Source: Rhizobium esperanzae
Lineage (GTDB): Bacteria; Pseudomonadota; Alphaproteobacteria; Rhizobiales; Rhizobiaceae
NCBI RefSeq assembly: GCF_002204185.1
Contig: NZ_MXPU01000001.1
Span: 1-64,000, forward strand
DNA: 64,000 nt
Reading direction: 5' to 3'
Numbering within the stretch: the stretch's first letter is position 1; each line of letters begins with the position of its first letter. Below are positions 34,971 to 43,471 of this stretch, one piece after another. Under the pieces are notes generated by a model. It made no database searches and was not told the origin of the DNA. It saw nothing but the letters and a program-made list of their open reading frames with translations. A program made the translations under genes and the position numbers.

Positions 34971-35552
34971 ATGCGTACTCGTATCGTTCTGACGGCCGTG
35001 GGTCTCGCGCTGCTTGCCGGCTGCGCGACGGCGCCGAAGCAGACGAGGAACATCTGCGCCGTCTTCGATCAGCGCGAAGGGCTTTTCTCCAGCTGGCAGA
35101 GGGCGGCCGAGCGCACGGAGAAGAAATACGGCGTGCCCGTACCGATCCTGATGGCGACGATGTACACCGAATCCGGCTTCCAGCCCTATGCGCGGCCGCC
35201 GCGCACCAAGCTCTTCGGCTTCATTCCCTGGACCCGGCCGTCGACGGCCTACGGCTATTCGCAAGCGCTCGACGGGACATGGGATCACTATCAGTCGCAG
35301 ACGGGGAACTGGGCGGCGCGGCGGACGAATTTTACCGACGCGATCGATTTCATCGGCTGGTATCATTACCAGAACAGCGTGGACACCGGCATTCCGCTGA
35401 ACGATGCCTTTAACCTCTATCTTGCCTATTATTCCGGGCCGACGGGATACAAGCGCGGCGACTGGCGCTCGAACGGGCAATTGCAGCAGACGGCGCAGAA
35501 GTTCGCGCGAATGGCGGGAACATATCAGCAGCAATTGCAGGGGTGCGATTGA
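34971..35552 (+). CDS. Transglycosylase-SLT-domain lipoprotein
   Basis: This 193-residue lipoprotein has a signal peptide with lipobox LAGC (cysteine 18). The lytic transglycosylase fold shows the catalytic glutamate 67 in MYTESGFQPYA, the YGYSQALDGTW block, and the AFNLYLAYYSGPTGYKRG segment at the C-terminal end. It would cut the glycan strands of peptidoglycan from the membrane surface. GAGAGG lies before the ATG. It is monocistronic and converges with pdeM. Confidence 0.88.
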   Translation: MRTRIVLTAVGLALLAGCATAPKQTRNICAVFDQREGLFSSWQRAAERTEKKYGVPVPILMATMYTESGFQPYARPPRTKLFGFIPWTRPSTAYGYSQALDGTWDHYQSQTGNWAARRTNFTDAIDFIGWYHYQNSVDTGIPLNDAFNLYLAYYSGPTGYKRGDWRSNGQLQQTAQKFARMAGTYQQQLQGCD

Positions 35553-35594
35553 GTTCAAGGGGCGCCGTGTGGCACACCCCATCGAGGACAGACG

Positions 35595-36320
35595 CTACCC
35601 ACGCAAATTCCCGTACCGGACCGAATAGATCCGATCGCGTCCCAACAGATGCGCGATCAGCGATTCCTTGTCGAAAAGGCCTGTCATCGCTTGATGGCCG
35701 AGGTCGAGACCGCCGCTCATGACGCCGAAGGCCGGCATCAGGAGGCGGGCGCCGTCGGTGGCGAAGCAGGGACGGCGGATGGATCGTTCCCGGCGGCGCA
35801 CGGTCGCCGAAGGATGAAGATGGCCAGCGATCTCGCCGCTCTGCAAGCCGTTTCTCGGCTCGTGGCGGAAGGTCAGGCCGGCATAATGCACCTCGTCGAC
35901 GGAAGCGCCGGGCAGATCGACGACGCCATCGGGATCGTGATTGCCATTGACCCAGATCCATTCGCGGCCGCGCGCCATGCCGACGATCAGCGCGCGGAAG
36001 TTTTCCGGCAGATGCGCAGAGCCGATACGGTCGTGGAAATTATCGCCGAGCGAGACGACGAGCTTCGGATCATAGCGCGAAATGACGGCGGCCAGCACGG
36101 TCAGGGTCGCCAGCGTATCGTAAGGCGGCAGCATCATGCCGCGGCGGGCGAAGGCCGCGCCTTTTTCCAGGTGCAGATCGGAGACGACGAGCAGGCCGGC
36201 ATCCGGCAGATAGAGAGCGCCGAGCGGATCGCAGACGGCGGCAATGCCGTGGATCGATGTCTCGATGCCCGGCACCGCGGCCAGTCCTGAAATGTCGCGC
36301 GCGAGCGCCAGGCGGTTCAT
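35595..36320 (-). CDS. pdeM: Ligase-associated DNA damage response endonuclease PdeM
   Basis: This metallophosphoesterase of about 241 residues has the metal-ligand motifs VVSDLHLEKG, VSLGDNFHD, VNGNHDPD and AGHLHPSA, as in the PdeM family that goes with Lhr-type helicases and ATP-dependent ligases. It is encoded 25 nt after the helicase gene. GTG at 36323 is an alternative start one codon upstream. Neither the ligase nor the ligase-associated exonuclease is within this window. Confidence 0.88.
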   Translation of the reverse strand: MNRLALARDISGLAAVPGIETSIHGIAAVCDPLGALYLPDAGLLVVSDLHLEKGAAFARRGMMLPPYDTLATLTVLAAVISRYDPKLVVSLGDNFHDRIGSAHLPENFRALIVGMARGREWIWVNGNHDPDGVVDLPGASVDEVHYAGLTFRHEPRNGLQSGEIAGHLHPSATVRRRERSIRRPCFATDGARLLMPAFGVMSGGLDLGHQAMTGLFDKESLIAHLLGRDRIYSVRYGNLRG

Positions 36321-36345
36321 CACGATCTTTTATTCCCAACAGGTC

Positions 36346-38850
36346 TCAGGCCAGCGCTTCGGCGATCAAATCGTCTGCCGCCTCGGCAAGCAATGCGTCA
36401 TGGGCCTCGCCCGGCACCGCCTCGCGTCCGATCTCCAGCATCACCGGCACGGCGAGTGGAGAAATATGGTCGAGCGGGCGATGGGTGATGTGGCCCTTGA
36501 TTCGCATCAGCATATCGCCAAGACGGCTTATATCCAAAAGCCCCGTCGCCGCATCCTGGCGCGTTGCCTGCAGCAGGATGTGATCCGGCTCATGGCTGCG
36601 CAGCACGTCATAGATCAGATCGGCCGAGACGGTGATCTGGCGGCCGCTCTTTTCCTTGCCGGGATGGCGGCGCTCGATCAAGCCTGCAATCACGGCGCAA
36701 TTGCGGAAGGTGCGCTTCAACAGGAAGGATTCGGCGAGCCAGGCTTCGAGATCGTCGCCGAGCATATCTTCGTCGAAGAGATCGGAGAGGCTGAGCCGGC
36801 CGTTGCCGATCATCAGTCCCATATCCTCGAGACCCCAGACGGCCAGCGAATAATCGGTGGCGACGAAGCCGAGCGGCTTGGCGCCGGCCCGCTCCAGCCG
36901 GCGCGTAAGCAGCATGCCGAGCGTCTGGTGGGCGAGACGGCCTTCGAAGGGATAGGCGACCATGTAGCCGCGGCTGCCGCGCGGGAAGGTTTCGATCAGG
37001 AACTCGTCGCGCTTCGGCAGCATCGACTTGTCGGTCTGCAGCGACAGCCAGTCGCGCACCTGATCCGGCAGGTGGCGCCAGCGGTCGGGATCGGCGATCA
37101 TCCCTCGCACCTGCTCGGCGAGATAAGTCGACAGCGGAAACTTGCCACCATTATAAGCCGGGATCTTCGGATCGAGCGAAAAGGCCTGAGAGGCCAGGCA
37201 TTCATTTTCGCGGATGCCTTCGAAACGCAGCACCTTGCCCGAAAAGATGAATGTGTCGCCCTGCGACAATTGCTCCAGAAAATATTCCTCGACCTTCCCC
37301 AGCGTCGCGCCGCCGCGGCCGATCCTGCCGCCCTCGCCGCGCTTGACCATGCGGATGTTCAGCATCGGGCTTTCGACGATCGTCCCGAGGTTGAGGCGGT
37401 ATTGCTGGGCGACGGCCGGATTTGACACGCGCCAGCGCCCCTCCTTGGTTTTACGGATGCGGGCGTAGCGCTCGTAAGTCCTCAGCGCATAACCGCCGGT
37501 CGCGACGAAATCGACGACGCGCTCGAAGGTCTCCCAGCTGAGATCGGCATAAGGTGAGGCGCTGGTGACTTCGTCGTAGAGTTCCAGCATGTCGAAAGGC
37601 TCAGCGCAGGCCATGCCGAGCACGTGCTGGGCGAGCACATCGAGCGCGCCGCGGCCGACGGGCGGCGTGTCCTGGGCGCCGATATAATTGGCGTCGAGGG
37701 CGGCCTGGCATTCCATGACCTCGAAACGATTGGCCGGCACGAGGATCGCCTTCGAAGGCTCGTCCATGCGGTGGTTGGCGCGGCCGATGCGCTGGGCAAG
37801 ACGCGAGGCGCCCTTCGGCGCGCCGACATGGATGACGAGATCGACATCGCCCCAGTCGATGCCGAGATCGAGGGTGGAGGTGGCGACGACGGCGCGCAGC
37901 CGGTTTTCGGCCATCGCCGCCTCGACCTTGCGGCGCTGCGCGACATCGAGCGAGCCGTGGTGGAGCGCGATCGGCAGGTTGTCGTCATTGATCGTCCAGA
38001 GTTCCTGGAACAGCATCTCCGCCTGGCTGCGGGTATTGACGAAGAGCAGCGTCGTCTGGTGTTCGAGGAGCTGCCGATAGACGTCGGGAATGGCATATTT
38101 GGCGGAATGGCCGGCCCAGGGAATGCGCTCGTCGGTCGACAAGATCGAAATATCGGGTTTGGCGCCGCCTTCGACGACGACGAGACCGGCATGATGCTCC
38201 CTCCCCTCCTCCTGGGCGACCAGCCATTTCTGCAAGTCCATCGGCTCGGCTACGGTCGCCGACAGCCCGATGGTCTTCAGCTCGGGGGCAAGGCGACGCA
38301 GGCGCGCAAGGCCGAGCGACAGCATATGGCCGCGCTTGGAGGTGACGAGCGAATGCAGCTCGTCGAGCACGACATATTTCAGGTCCTTGAAGAAGCGCTC
38401 GGCCTCGCGGTTCGCCAGCAGCAGGGCGACCTGTTCGGGCGTCGTCAGCAGAATATCCGGAGGGCTGAGCTTCTGGCGCTGGCGCTTGGCGTTCGGCGTA
38501 TCGCCGGTGCGGTTTTCCACCGTGACCGGCAGGCCCATCTCCCCGACCGGCTTCATCAGGTTGCGCTCGATATCGATCGCCAGCGCCTTCAGTGGCGATA
38601 CATAGAGCGTATGGATGCCGGTGAAGGCGGAGCCGGGCGGAATGCGGCCGCGGCGGGTGAGATCGGTGAGCGAGGGCAGGAAACCGGCCAGCGTCTTGCC
38701 GGCGCCGGTCGGCGCGATCAGCAGCGTGCTTTGACCGGCCCCGGCGCGGGCGAGCAACTCCAGCTGATGGGCGCGCGGGCGCCAGCCCTTTTCCGCAAAC
38801 CAGCGGGTAAAGGCGGCAGGCAGCAAGGCTTCGGAATCGATCTGGTCCAC
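36346..38850 (-). CDS. lhr: Lhr-type DEXH helicase (ligase-associated)
   Basis: This 834-residue superfamily 2 helicase has Walker A APTGAGKTLAGF, motif II VLDELHS, motif III LSATV, the second RecA domain with TSTLDLGIDWGDVDLVIH and QRIGRANHR, then a winged-helix and Lhr-core C-terminal region. The length matches the ligase-associated Lhr group, shorter than E. coli Lhr (about 1500). It starts at GTG 38850. It is paired with pdeM downstream; together they are part of a DNA-repair module usually completed by a ligase and an exonuclease. Confidence 0.92.
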   Translation of the reverse strand: MDQIDSEALLPAAFTRWFAEKGWRPRAHQLELLARAGAGQSTLLIAPTGAGKTLAGFLPSLTDLTRRGRIPPGSAFTGIHTLYVSPLKALAIDIERNLMKPVGEMGLPVTVENRTGDTPNAKRQRQKLSPPDILLTTPEQVALLLANREAERFFKDLKYVVLDELHSLVTSKRGHMLSLGLARLRRLAPELKTIGLSATVAEPMDLQKWLVAQEEGREHHAGLVVVEGGAKPDISILSTDERIPWAGHSAKYAIPDVYRQLLEHQTTLLFVNTRSQAEMLFQELWTINDDNLPIALHHGSLDVAQRRKVEAAMAENRLRAVVATSTLDLGIDWGDVDLVIHVGAPKGASRLAQRIGRANHRMDEPSKAILVPANRFEVMECQAALDANYIGAQDTPPVGRGALDVLAQHVLGMACAEPFDMLELYDEVTSASPYADLSWETFERVVDFVATGGYALRTYERYARIRKTKEGRWRVSNPAVAQQYRLNLGTIVESPMLNIRMVKRGEGGRIGRGGATLGKVEEYFLEQLSQGDTFIFSGKVLRFEGIRENECLASQAFSLDPKIPAYNGGKFPLSTYLAEQVRGMIADPDRWRHLPDQVRDWLSLQTDKSMLPKRDEFLIETFPRGSRGYMVAYPFEGRLAHQTLGMLLTRRLERAGAKPLGFVATDYSLAVWGLEDMGLMIGNGRLSLSDLFDEDMLGDDLEAWLAESFLLKRTFRNCAVIAGLIERRHPGKEKSGRQITVSADLIYDVLRSHEPDHILLQATRQDAATGLLDISRLGDMLMRIKGHITHRPLDHISPLAVPVMLEIGREAVPGEAHDALLAEAADDLIAEALA

Positions 38851-38898
38851 GCCTTGAAGGTAGTGAAATAGTAGGGAAAAAGAAGAGCGTCCGCGCGC

Positions 38899-39531
38899 TT
38901 ACATCGCGATATAGCGGTCCTTGCGGTGATTGATGGCGAGCGTCAGGTTGAGCACGACGGCGCCGAGCACCGAACAGGCGATGATGAAGGGGCTGGCGAC
39001 GAAGAAGGAAAGCGCCAGCACGATGCCGTCGAAGCCGAGCTGAACGAGGCCGGCGCGCCAGCCGAAGCGATCCTGAATATAGAGGGCGAGGATGCCGATG
39101 CCGCCGAGGCTGGCGCGGTGGCGGAAGAGCGCCAGCATGCCGGCCGCAATGACGAGGCCGCCGAAGAGCGCTCCGGCAACCGGATGGACATGCGTCACGC
39201 CGATGAAGCCGGGCACGAATTCGGATAGGACCGAGGTCAGCCCGATCGCGACGAAGGTCTTGATAGTGAAGGCAGGCCCCAGACGGCGGAAGGCGATATA
39301 ATAGAAGGGCAGGTTTACCGCAAAGAAGCAGAGACCGAAACTTATCCCCGTGGCGTAATGAACGAGGAACGCAAGCCCCGCGGTGCCACCGGCCAGCAGC
39401 CCCGCGCCGGAAAGCAGCGTGACGCCGAGCACGGCGAGCATGCTGCCGGCGACGATGCCCTGCGCATCGTCGAACAGCGAATGGCGATCGGCGCTGGAAT
39501 TCAGAAGGCCTGCGAAGGCATTGGATGCCAT
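38899..39531 (-). CDS. YitT-family membrane protein, paralogue 1
   Basis: This 210-residue protein has five to six hydrophobic helices and the YitT-type sequence GTAGLAFLVHYATGISFG near residue 50, LALFRHRASLGGIGIL, and a C-terminal basic tail (NHRKDRY). Family members are inner-membrane proteins of uncertain transport function. A close paralogue lies at 41282-41917. AGGGGAAC precedes ATG 39531. It is divergent from the Rrf2-type gene. Confidence 0.82.
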   Translation of the reverse strand: MASNAFAGLLNSSADRHSLFDDAQGIVAGSMLAVLGVTLLSGAGLLAGGTAGLAFLVHYATGISFGLCFFAVNLPFYYIAFRRLGPAFTIKTFVAIGLTSVLSEFVPGFIGVTHVHPVAGALFGGLVIAAGMLALFRHRASLGGIGILALYIQDRFGWRAGLVQLGFDGIVLALSFFVASPFIIACSVLGAVVLNLTLAINHRKDRYIAM

Positions 39532-39602
39532 GATGTTCCCCTGTCGGCTTTGCTGTTTTCTATCCGGCGCAGGGATAAAGACAAGTGCCCAGCGAGACGC
39601 CG

Positions 39603-39638
39603 TTGACAGCGCATATAATCGTGGATATATTTTATCCA
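39603..39638 (+). promoter_or_regulatory. Sigma-70-like promoter with palindrome for the Rrf2-AhpD pair
   Basis: TTGACA (39603-39608), a 17-nt spacer and TATATT (39626-39631) form a good promoter. The -10 box lies within the palindrome TGGATA-TATTT-TATCCA (39622-39638), so a bound regulator, probably the Rrf2 protein itself, would block RNA polymerase. Confidence 0.65.
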
Positions 39639-39659
39639 TGAATTGAGGAGACGGCGTCG

Positions 39660-40160
39660 ATGAAAATGAGCGATGGAGTCGAGCAGGCCATTCACAGCGT
39701 CGCCATGCTCTCCGGCCTCTCCGAAGGCGGCGTGCTGTCGGCCGCCGCGCTGGCGGAATTCCACGGCGTTTCGACGAGCTACCTGCTCAAACATCTGCAG
39801 GCGCTGTCGGGCGCCGGCATCCTCGATACTGTGCCGGGGCCGAAGGGCGGCTACCGGTTGGCGAAGGCGCCGGCGACGATTTCGCTGCTCGACATATTGC
39901 TTGCGGTCGAAGGGACGGCTCCGGCCTTCCGCTGCGCCGAAATCCGCCAGCGCGGCCCCAACCCGGTTTCCGACCGCTTCTTCGCCAAGCCCTGCAACAT
40001 CAGCGCAGCGATGCTGCGGGCCGAACGGGTCTACCGGGCCGAACTCGCCAAGACGAGCATTGCCGATCTCGGCGTCGAACTCGCCGCTCTCGACGACGGA
40101 TCGATCGCAGCCCGAGGCTGCGCCTTCCTTGAAATCCATGAACGCAAAACGGCTCGTTGA
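39660..40160 (+). CDS. Rrf2-family transcriptional regulator
   Basis: This 166-residue protein has the Rrf2 winged helix: VLSAAALAEFHGVSTSYLLKHLQAL followed by the wing GPKGGYRLAKAPATISLLDI. Three cysteines at about residues 94, 114 and 153 could be redox or Fe-S ligands, but the usual closely spaced three-cysteine loop is not clear. A GAGGAG ribosome site and a strong promoter with a palindromic -10 box precede it. The AhpD-like gene follows at 22 nt, so the pair is an autoregulated operon that likely responds to oxidative or thiol stress. Confidence 0.88.
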   Translation: MKMSDGVEQAIHSVAMLSGLSEGGVLSAAALAEFHGVSTSYLLKHLQALSGAGILDTVPGPKGGYRLAKAPATISLLDILLAVEGTAPAFRCAEIRQRGPNPVSDRFFAKPCNISAAMLRAERVYRAELAKTSIADLGVELAALDDGSIAARGCAFLEIHERKTAR

Positions 40161-40181
40161 GCCACAACACAGGAGAAAGAC

Positions 40182-40643
40182 ATGCAACCGCGTTTCAATT
40201 TCGCCAAAGCCGCTCCGGATGCCTACAAAGCCGTCGCCGCGCTCGAACAATATGTCCAGTCTTCCGGGCTGGAGCGCCGCTTCATCCATTTGATCAAGCT
40301 GCGCGCCTCGCAGATCAACGGTTGCGCCTACTGCGTTGATATGCATGTGAAGGAAGCCCGCCATGACGGACTCAGCGAACAATGGATCAACCTGATGTGC
40401 GTCTGGCGGGAATCGCCGGTCTATGACGCGCGCGAAAGGGCCCTGCTCGGCTGGGTCGACGCGGTCACCAACATCGCCAAGACGGGCGCCCCGGACGCCG
40501 ACTACGAGACGCTGAAGGCGCATTTCTCCGAGGAGGAAATGACGAAGATCACCGTTGCGATCGGTGCGATCAATATCTGGAACCGGCTGGCGGTCGGCTT
40601 CCGCTCGCAGCATCCGATCGATGCGGTGACAAAGGCGGCTTGA
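40182..40643 (+). CDS. AhpD-like/carboxymuconolactone decarboxylase-family protein
   Basis: This 153-residue helical protein has the redox motif CAYC at cysteines 48 and 51 with histidine 55 just after (VDMHVKEAR). This is the AhpD peroxidase-associated pattern: the cysteine pair reduces a thiol partner or acts as an alkylhydroperoxidase. It is co-transcribed with the Rrf2 regulator. A carboxymuconolactone decarboxylase activity is unlikely because the CxxC pair is present. Confidence 0.87.
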   Translation: MQPRFNFAKAAPDAYKAVAALEQYVQSSGLERRFIHLIKLRASQINGCAYCVDMHVKEARHDGLSEQWINLMCVWRESPVYDARERALLGWVDAVTNIAKTGAPDADYETLKAHFSEEEMTKITVAIGAINIWNRLAVGFRSQHPIDAVTKAA

Positions 40644-40835
40644 GGCCAGTACCACGAGGTTGAGACCGATACCTCAACCCGGGCAAACGTGGGGGCCACA
40701 CAGCACCGCCTTGAACCAGGAAGTGCAACGTCTCATTCGCTGCATCGACGGCGAGCTTGGCAAAACAGCCCCGAATCGCCGTCATCCCAGGCCTTGAGCC
40801 TGCGATCCATGGCCCCGCTGGTGGGGGCGGCGTGG

Positions 40836-40858
40836 ATCCTCGGGTCAAGCCCGAGGAT
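40836..40858. repeat. Dispersed palindrome ATCCTCGGG/CCCGAGGAT
   Basis: A perfect 9-bp inverted repeat around TCAAG lies in the 372-nt gap between the AhpD-like gene and the small gene at 41016. A related copy lies at 26037-26059. Apart from this and the terminator at 40979, no further feature is seen in the gap. Confidence 0.75.
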
Positions 40859-40978
40859 GACGGAGTGTGGGGTGATTTCTGGAGCAAGAACAGCGAGGAA
40901 TCGGGCCGCGGCTGCGATTTTTGCGTGGGCTTCTCAACTCAATCATCTGCTACGGGCGCCCTTATGATGGCATCCCAG

Positions 40979-41007
40979 CAACCGACCCGAAAATCTCGGG
41001 TCGGTTG
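40979..41007 (-). terminator. Intrinsic terminator of the small 41016-41183 gene
   Basis: CAACCGACCCGA at 40979-40990 pairs perfectly with TCGGGTCGGTTG at 40996-41007 around 5 nt. On the minus strand it starts 9 nt after the stop codon of the 55-aa gene. The stem is strong; the U-run after it is poor. Confidence 0.65.
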
Positions 41008-41015
41008 TTTATCCG

Positions 41016-41183
41016 TTACTCGCGACCAGTCGTGGCCCGTGCGGCAACGGCGTCAGACCCATCGCCCGAGAGGTCGATGCTGTTGAGCAGATCGCGGACG
41101 ACTTTCGTAATTTCCTCTGCGGAAGCGCCCTTGGCGTATTCTTCCTGCATGCGGCGTCTCACAAGTTTTTCCAAATCTGACAT
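41016..41183 (-). CDS. Small hypothetical protein, 55 residues
   Basis: The minus-strand ATG at 41183 opens 55 codons ending in TAA, preceded by GAGGTGAG as ribosome site and followed at once by a strong hairpin. The protein is soluble and highly charged: SDLEKLVRRRMQEEYAKG at the start, a helical AEEITKVVRDLLNSIDL segment, and an alanine/threonine tail. No family was recognised. The ribosome site, the coding-like helix content and the terminator together support a real gene. It lies upstream of nothing else, so it is an independent transcript. Confidence 0.7.
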   Translation of the reverse strand: MSDLEKLVRRRMQEEYAKGASAEEITKVVRDLLNSIDLSGDGSDAVAARATTGRE

Positions 41184-41281
41184 AACTCACCTCATCAAAT
41201 CCGGCGCGGGTAGAAATGTCGCGCCGGGACCTTTCGCAGGCAAGTTACGTTTTGTTTAGAATGGGTTACGGATTTGTAATG

Positions 41282-41917
41282 TCAGAGCGCGATGTAGCGG
41301 TCGGCGCGGTGATTGATGGCGACGAAGAGGTTGAGGACGATGGCGCCAAGGACCGAATAGAAGACGATGGGCGGCGTGGTGACGAAGAAGGCGGTGGCGA
41401 GGACGCATAGGTCGATGGCGAGCTGGACGAGGCCGGCGCGGATGCCGAAGCGCTCCTGCAGATAGATGCCGAGAATGCCGACGCCGCCGAGGCTGGCGCG
41501 GTGGCGATAGAGCGCCAGCAGGCCGAAGCCGAGCAGCAGACCGCCGAGGAGTGCGGCCCAGGCCGGGTGGATAATCGAAATCGAAAAGAAGCGTGACTGC
41601 ACGTCTGATAGCACCGAGGTCAGGCCGATGGCGATAAAGGTCTTGAGGGTGAAGACCATGCCGAGGCGCTTCCAGGAGAGATAGAAGAACGGCAGGTTGA
41701 GCAGGAAGAAGGCGAGGCCGAAATTGACGCCGAAGGCATAATGCAGCAGGAAGGCGACACCGGCGGTGCTGCCGGTGAGAAAGCCGGCACTGGCGAGCAC
41801 ATAGAGGCCGAGCGCGGCAATCAGGCTGCCGGAGAAGATACCCTGCACATCTTCGATCGGCGTATGGCGTGTCGCGCTGGTATTCCAGACGCCAAGGGCA
41901 TTGATGCGCTGTGTCAT
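41282..41917 (-). CDS. YitT-family membrane protein, paralogue 2
   Basis: This 211-residue protein is clearly related to the one at 38899-39531: both share GSTAGVAFLLHYAFG-like and LYRHRASLGGVGIL-like blocks, the FxxKTFxAIGLTSVLS segment, and an NHRADRYIAL tail. Five to six membrane helices are expected. Function is unknown. The two paralogues flank the Rrf2-AhpD module, which points to a local duplication followed by, or together with, an insertion. Confidence 0.82.
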   Translation of the reverse strand: MTQRINALGVWNTSATRHTPIEDVQGIFSGSLIAALGLYVLASAGFLTGSTAGVAFLLHYAFGVNFGLAFFLLNLPFFYLSWKRLGMVFTLKTFIAIGLTSVLSDVQSRFFSISIIHPAWAALLGGLLLGFGLLALYRHRASLGGVGILGIYLQERFGIRAGLVQLAIDLCVLATAFFVTTPPIVFYSVLGAIVLNLFVAINHRADRYIAL

Positions 41918-42127
41918 ATCTCAGTCTCCACGGCAGACGAGTTCGCGAACGCCTCGGAGGAACTCCTGACGGCGGTGACGCTTTTCTCATGTCAAATGAG
42001 CCGGCGGGTCCGGCCTGTATCGCCGCGCTGTTGGCGAATATCAATGCAATATCAGCCTTTTGCCATTGCGATCAAGCGCAATAGGTAAGCAATACTGACC
42101 TATTAAAAAATCGCAAGAAATGTTCGC

Positions 42128-43060
42128 TCATGCAGCCTTGCGCGTAAGGAACAGAATGCCGGAAACCGGTTTTCCGCCATCTTTGCGAATGACCGCCTTG
42201 ACGATCCTGAGGATTTCGAAGCCGTGGCGGGAAAGCAGCTGCCTCACATAGGCTTCCGAATGGGCATAACGCAGCGACGGGGCGAGATCGAAGCCGTCGC
42301 CGTCGCCGGCATCCTCGACGGAAAAGGCAAAATCCGCACCGGCAGCGGCGAGTTCCCCGACGTTCGCAAAGACTCTCTCGAGGTTGCCGAGATACATCAG
42401 CACGTCGGCTGCGGTCACGAGGTCGGCGCGGCGGCGCCCGGCATGATCGAACAGGCCGGAGCGATCGGGCGCGAGCGACAGATCGGCCTGGGCGAGGTAA
42501 TCGTAGACCCGTTTCTCCGCAGCCTTCGCCAGCATGTTCTGCGACAGGTCGAAGCCTTCGAGGCGGCAGGCGAGAGCTCGGATCTCCGGACCGAGCAGGC
42601 CGGTGCCGCAGCCGAGATCGACGCCGTATTCGTAACGCCTGTCGGTGGAAGCGACGAGGGCCGCAAGCTTTTGCGGAACGCTGTAATCGAGCCGGTCGAG
42701 GAGGGCGGTGTCGAATCGATCGGCATAGTCGTCGAACAGGCGCTCGACATAGCGGCTCGGCGGCCGGTCGGGGATCGCATTGTCGCCGAGAAGGGCAAGC
42801 TTGAGGGTGGCGCCGAATATGTCCTCGGGATCGAGGATGAGCGTCCGGCGATAGGCCTCGATGGCGGCTTCCCCCCTGCCCGCCTTTTCCAGATAGGTGG
42901 CGAGCCGATACCAGCCGGCGGCCCAGGCAGGCGCGAGCTCGAGCGCCTGTTCCATCAACTCGGCCGCTGCCTCCGCCTCGCCGCCTTCTTCGAGCATCCT
43001 GGCATAATCGGCGCGGCGGTCGGCGATGACATCGCCTGAGGAAAGCTGGTGGGATTGCAT
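42128..43060 (-). CDS. TPR-containing class I SAM methyltransferase
   Basis: This 310-residue protein has two TPR-like helical pairs at residues 20-90 (AAELMEQALELAPAWAAGWY, AIEAYRRTLILDPED) and then a methyltransferase domain with the SAM-binding VDLGCGTGLLG and a later LVTAADVLMYLGN motif. The C-terminal FEILRIVKAVIRKDGG segment completes the fold. This fusion is common in alphaproteobacteria; the methyl acceptor is unknown. ATG 43060 is chosen because the TPR part begins soon after. Confidence 0.85.
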   Translation of the reverse strand: MQSHQLSSGDVIADRRADYARMLEEGGEAEAAAELMEQALELAPAWAAGWYRLATYLEKAGRGEAAIEAYRRTLILDPEDIFGATLKLALLGDNAIPDRPPSRYVERLFDDYADRFDTALLDRLDYSVPQKLAALVASTDRRYEYGVDLGCGTGLLGPEIRALACRLEGFDLSQNMLAKAAEKRVYDYLAQADLSLAPDRSGLFDHAGRRRADLVTAADVLMYLGNLERVFANVGELAAAGADFAFSVEDAGDGDGFDLAPSLRYAHSEAYVRQLLSRHGFEILRIVKAVIRKDGGKPVSGILFLTRKAA

Positions 43061-43203
43061 AACGGACCTATCGTTTCGCTGGCATTTGGCGGCGGCCACA
43101 AAAAAACTCAAGTCCTATTTCAGAGGCGAAGCGGCCAATTCCGGAAAGGGCTTGCGGGCGTTGCGCCGCGACCTTATTCCATGGGGCAAACAGGAGATGG
43201 CGC

Positions 43204-43470
43204 ATGTCCGATCAAGTGAACAGGTTCCTCGGCGATTCGCTCGGCCGCACATTGATTAAACTCGTCGTGGTGTCGCTGATCGTCGGGTTCGTCATGACCG
43301 TGTTCGGCCTGACGCCGTGGAACATCATCTATGGATTCCGCGACTTCATCCTGGAACTCTGGCACCGGGGCTTTGCAGCGCTCGGGCGCGTCGGCGACTA
43401 TCTCCTCCTCGGGGCGACGATCGTCATCCCGCTCTTCGTCATCCTTCGCCTTTTCAGCTATCGCCGGTAA
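43204..43470 (+). CDS. Small membrane protein (DUF6460-like)
   Basis: This 88-residue protein has two membrane helices (IKLVVVSLIVGFVMTVFGL and LLLGATIVIPLFVILRLF) joined by a segment with TPWNIIYGFRDFILELW. It resembles small rhizobial inner-membrane proteins now listed as DUF6460; function is unknown. GGAGATGGCGC precedes the ATG. The next gene starts two bases after its stop, so they form an operon with the CAP-domain lipoprotein and perhaps the MATE exporter. Confidence 0.7.
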   Translation: MSDQVNRFLGDSLGRTLIKLVVVSLIVGFVMTVFGLTPWNIIYGFRDFILELWHRGFAALGRVGDYLLLGATIVIPLFVILRLFSYRR

Positions 43471-43471
43471 C

